A stretch of 8,373 nucleotides of DNA from Anaerolineae bacterium (GTDB lineage Bacteria > Chloroflexota > Anaerolineae > J102), in NCBI GenBank assembly GCA_015493675.1, contig WGCR01000194.1:1-8373 (forward strand). Reading direction: 5' to 3'. The translations under genes were made by a program, and so were the position numbers. The notes under the pieces are model-generated. The model was not told where the DNA came from and ran no database searches. It was given only the letters and a program-made list of their open reading frames with translations. This document shows positions 6,730 through 8,373 of the stretch, piece after piece. Position 1 is the stretch's first letter; every line of letters begins with the position of its first letter.

Positions 6730-6863
6730 GTCCACTCGGATGAAAATCAAAGATTGATGATTAATGATTAAAGCGCAACCATGTCGAAATCATTTTTAGT
6801 GACTATACAGCTCACATGTCGAACCTTGAAGGTTAGAGCCGCCAACAGGCGACATATCAAGAC

Positions 6864-6964
6864 CGTAAAACGTCAAGCGTCAAAAGTCACACTGCTGTAA
6901 CGATGTCATGGCTCAGTGCAGGACACAACTTTGGCGATAACGGCCTGATGTTTGACGTTTTACG
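6864..6964 (+). ncRNA. Candidate structured RNA element: inner 19-bp stem
   Basis: CGTAAAACGTCAAGCGTCA (6864-6882) can pair with TGATGTTTGACGTTTTACG (6946-6964) over 19 positions. The outer 13 are perfect; the rest include two G-U pairs (6877/6951, 6879/6949). The 63-base loop can fold further through AAAGT/ACTTT (6883-6887, 6928-6932) and CACTG/CAGTG (6890-6894, 6914-6918). Both wobbles are favourable only on the + strand. No known RNA family was recognised, and expression is not shown. Confidence 0.35.
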
Positions 6965-6987
6965 CATGACGTGGGGCAGCATAAAAA

Positions 6988-7020
6988 GCCGACATTGCTT
7001 CGGCGGGAGTTTTCTCGCCG
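6988..7020 (+). repeat. Overlapping alternative hairpins upstream of sufS
   Basis: GCCGA (6988-6992) pairs with TCGGC (7000-7004). The overlapping CGGCG (7001-7005) pairs instead with CGCCG (7016-7020), extended inward by a G-U, G-C and A-U around a four-base loop. The two stems share 7001-7004 and so compete. No T run follows the second. They sit inside the middle arms of the nested repeat. Confidence 0.45.
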
Positions 7021-7086
7021 TGGCCTGTATCGTTACCACCTTTAATCTTTAATCATTGATCATCACTCATTGCCTCTCGCCATCAC

Positions 7087-7131
7087 CCAATACCCACTAT
7101 CCAATACCAAATATCTCCAATACCCAATACC
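7087..7131 (+). repeat. Four CCAATACC words in the sufS leader
   Basis: CCAATACC occurs at 7087-7094, 7101-7108, 7117-7124 and 7124-7131, separated by similar C/A/T-rich sequence. Bases 7073-7148 contain only one G. Reversed words of the same type (ATTGG, TGGATA) lie just after sufD and form the outer arms of the nested repeat. Confidence 0.7.
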
Positions 7132-7148
7132 CAACCCCCACAATCCCC

Positions 7149-8363
7149 ATGTCCACCATTCGCTCCGACTTCCCCATACTTAACCAGCAGGTGCACGGCA
7201 AGCCGTTGGTTTATCTCGATAGCGCCGCCACCTCACAGAAACCGCAACAGGTCATCGAGGCGCTGGCCCGCTACTACCGGCAGGATAACGCCAACGTGCA
7301 TCGCGGCATCCATGCCCTGGCCGAGCGGGCCACAGCCGAATATGAACAGGCCCGGCTCAAGGTCGCTCGCTTTATCAACGCGGCCAGCTCCAAAGAGATC
7401 GTGTTCGTGCGCAACGCCACCGAGGCCATCAACCTGGTGGCCAACGCCTGGGGTCGGGCCAATCTGCGCCCGGGCGATGAGGTGCTGATCACGCAGATGG
7501 AACATCACGCCAACATCGTGCCCTGGCAGTTGGTGACCCAGGCCACCGGCGCCACCCTGCGCTATGCGCCTGTCACCGATGCCGGCGAGCTGGATTATGA
7601 CGCCCTGGATAGCCTGCTGACCGGGCGCACCAAAGTCTTCGCCTTCACGGCCATGTCCAACGTGCTGGGAACCATCAACCCGGTGGCGGAGTTGACCGCC
7701 AAGGCCCACGCGGTGGGAGCCATCGCTGTGGTGGATGGCGCTCAGAGCGTCCCGCATCTCCCCACCGACGTGCAGGCTCTGGATGTGGATTTTCTGGCGA
7801 TCTCTAGCCACAAGATGCTGGGGCCCACCGGCGTCGGCGCGTTGTATGGCAAGCGAGCCTTGCTGGACGCCATGCCTCCCTTCATGGGCGGCGGCGAGAT
7901 GATCCGCGAAGTGTTCATGGATCACAGCACGTGGGAGGACGCGCCGCTGAAGTTCGAGGCGGGCACGCCCGCTATTGGCGAGGCTATCGCTTTTGGCGCC
8001 GCCGTCGATTATCTGGACGCCCTGGGCATGGATTGGGTGCATCAGCATGAGATGGAGATCACCCACTACGCCTGGCAGCGGCTTTCCGCCATCGAGGGTC
8101 TGCGCATCATCGGGCCGGGCCCGGAGCGCCGCGGGGGCCTGCTGGCCTTCACCCTGGCCGATGTGCATCCGCACGATGTGGCCGCGGTGCTGGATATGCA
8201 GGGCGTGGCCGTGCGCGCTGGCCATCATTGCGCCCAGCCCATCCATGACCGCTACGGCATCCCCGCTACCACTCGGGCCAGTTTCTACATCTACAACACC
8301 CCGGAAGAGGTGGATGTTTTGGCCGCGGCCCTGGAGCGGGCGAGGGAGCTATTTAGTTTTTAG
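7149..8363 (+). CDS. sufS: Cysteine desulfurase SufS
   Basis: SufS is a cytoplasmic PLP enzyme that converts L-cysteine to L-alanine and holds the released sulfur as a persulfide for transfer, usually through SufE or SufU, to SufB. The 404-aa protein has family length (E. coli 406). Landmarks are YLDSAATSQKP at 22-32, NVHRGIHALAERAT at 49-62, H120 in MEHHANIVPW over the PLP ring, D196 and Q199 in VVDGAQS, PLP lysine K222 in SSHKMLGPTG, and persulfide cysteine C361 in RAGHHCAQP. The motifs fit SufS rather than IscS or NifS. The ATG at 7149 gives the canonical MSTIRSDFPILNQ start; an upstream in-frame TTG at 7056 would add 31 repeat-encoded residues. No Shine-Dalgarno precedes it, and the leader is C/A/T-rich. 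It lies 464 bp after sufD, so expression may be partly uncoupled. No sufE or sufU is visible before the window ends. Confidence 0.96.
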   Translation: MSTIRSDFPILNQQVHGKPLVYLDSAATSQKPQQVIEALARYYRQDNANVHRGIHALAERATAEYEQARLKVARFINAASSKEIVFVRNATEAINLVANAWGRANLRPGDEVLITQMEHHANIVPWQLVTQATGATLRYAPVTDAGELDYDALDSLLTGRTKVFAFTAMSNVLGTINPVAELTAKAHAVGAIAVVDGAQSVPHLPTDVQALDVDFLAISSHKMLGPTGVGALYGKRALLDAMPPFMGGGEMIREVFMDHSTWEDAPLKFEAGTPAIGEAIAFGAAVDYLDALGMDWVHQHEMEITHYAWQRLSAIEGLRIIGPGPERRGGLLAFTLADVHPHDVAAVLDMQGVAVRAGHHCAQPIHDRYGIPATTRASFYIYNTPEEVDVLAAALERARELFSF

Positions 8364-8373
8364 TACTGGAGTC

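Larger units (their letters stand above)
6686..7105 (+). repeat. Outer and middle arms of the nested inverted repeat
   Basis: The outer arms are ATTGGATAGTGGG (6686-6698) and CCCACTATCCAAT (7093-7105), 13 of 13 complementary. The middle arms are TGATGATTAATGATTAAAG (6755-6773) and CTTTAATCATTGATCATCA (7047-7065), 18 of 19 Watson-Crick, the remaining position (6762/7058) being U-G in + strand RNA. Both pairs share one centre to within a few tens of bases, so they nest. Arms lie in repeat-word sequence: TGGATA occurs three times on the left and CCAATACC four times on the right. Confidence 0.75.
6685..7148. other. 464-bp gene-free sufD-sufS gap with nested inverted repeats
   Basis: No convincing coding sequence, ribosome-binding site or promoter was found here on either strand. 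The gap is built from three nested inverted repeats around a core at 6883-6945, preceded by a hairpin right after sufD and followed by a G-poor leader before sufS. Other elements are ATGTCG/CGACAT words (6781, 6816, 6850, 6990), a 9-bp direct repeat CATGTCGAA (6780-6788, 6815-6823) and a tight palindrome AACCTTGAAGGTT (6822-6834). The gap is far larger than the other spacings in the operon. It could be a structured RNA, a decayed miniature element, or a pile-up of genome-specific repeat words. Confidence 0.8.

Noticed and set aside
6783..6951. Hammerhead ribozyme, from GAAA at 6786-6789 and CTGATG at 6945-6950
   Set aside because: The conserved CTGATGA core lacks its last A (T at 6951), and no stems place the two elements around a cleavage site.
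6952..6986. Promoter for sufS using TTGACG (6952-6957) and ATAAAA (6981-6986)
   Set aside because: The spacer is about 23 bases, well outside the working range, and TTGACG is part of the inner inverted-repeat arm.
7056..7148. Upstream TTG start for sufS adding 31 residues
   Set aside because: The extra residues are translated CCAATACC-type repeats (Asn/Thr/Tyr/Pro-rich), are absent from the SufS family, and overlap an inverted-repeat arm.
3366..8246. Long open frames on the minus strand opposite sufC/sufB, sufD and sufS (3366-4301, 5491-6750, 7233-8246)
   Set aside because: Each lies antisense to a conserved suf gene, has His/Gln/Leu-rich composition typical of antisense frames in GC-rich DNA, and shows no family motif.

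Overview
The window holds a nearly complete SUF iron-sulfur cluster assembly locus on the + strand, preceded by one divergent gene for a secreted protein of unknown function. The source is most likely an uncultured Chloroflexota bacterium (Anaerolineae/Caldilineae-like). That placement is inference. It rests on the moderately high GC coding sequence, the sufR-like regulator followed by sufC-sufB-sufD-sufS, a secreted GEVED-domain protein ending in a GEFDFxLVPG-type tail, and intergenic DNA rich in word-like quasi-repeats (ACGAAG, CCAATACC, AATGATTAAAG and ACGTCAA types). No marker gene in the window fixes the phylum.

Layout. Positions 72-106 hold a minus-strand intrinsic terminator. Positions 129-1814 (minus) encode a 561-aa exported protein with a signal peptide, a GEVED domain, a middle domain with VADDW and TDIHWWGSY motifs, and an FN3-like C-terminal domain. 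Positions 1815-2082 are a divergent promoter region in which both promoters carry the same extended -10 (TGCTATACT). Then on the + strand: a SufR-type winged-helix regulator with three C-terminal cysteines (2083-2775); a 200-bp repeat-bearing gap; sufC ATPase (2976-3800); sufB scaffold (3822-5240); a 124-bp gap with two 15-bp palindromes; sufD scaffold (5365-6684); a 464-bp gene-free gap with nested inverted repeats; and sufS cysteine desulfurase (7149-8363). The window ends 10 bp after sufS, so a following sufU or sufE could lie just outside.

How the genes work together. SufS takes sulfur from cysteine as a persulfide. The SufB-SufC-SufD complex uses this sulfur, iron and SufC ATP hydrolysis to build clusters on SufB/SufD. 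The SufR-like protein probably senses cluster supply through its own Fe-S cluster and adjusts expression. The catalytic and cluster-assembly residues that can be checked are present in all four suf proteins, so the pathway looks intact.

The most unusual part is not protein coding. The sufD-sufS gap contains three nested inverted repeats (outer 13 bp, middle 19 bp, inner 19 bp) plus an 11-bp hairpin just after sufD. All four imperfect positions inside these stems are G-U pairs when read as + strand RNA. This makes a structured RNA within the suf transcript worth testing, with a mobile or repeat-derived element as the main alternative.
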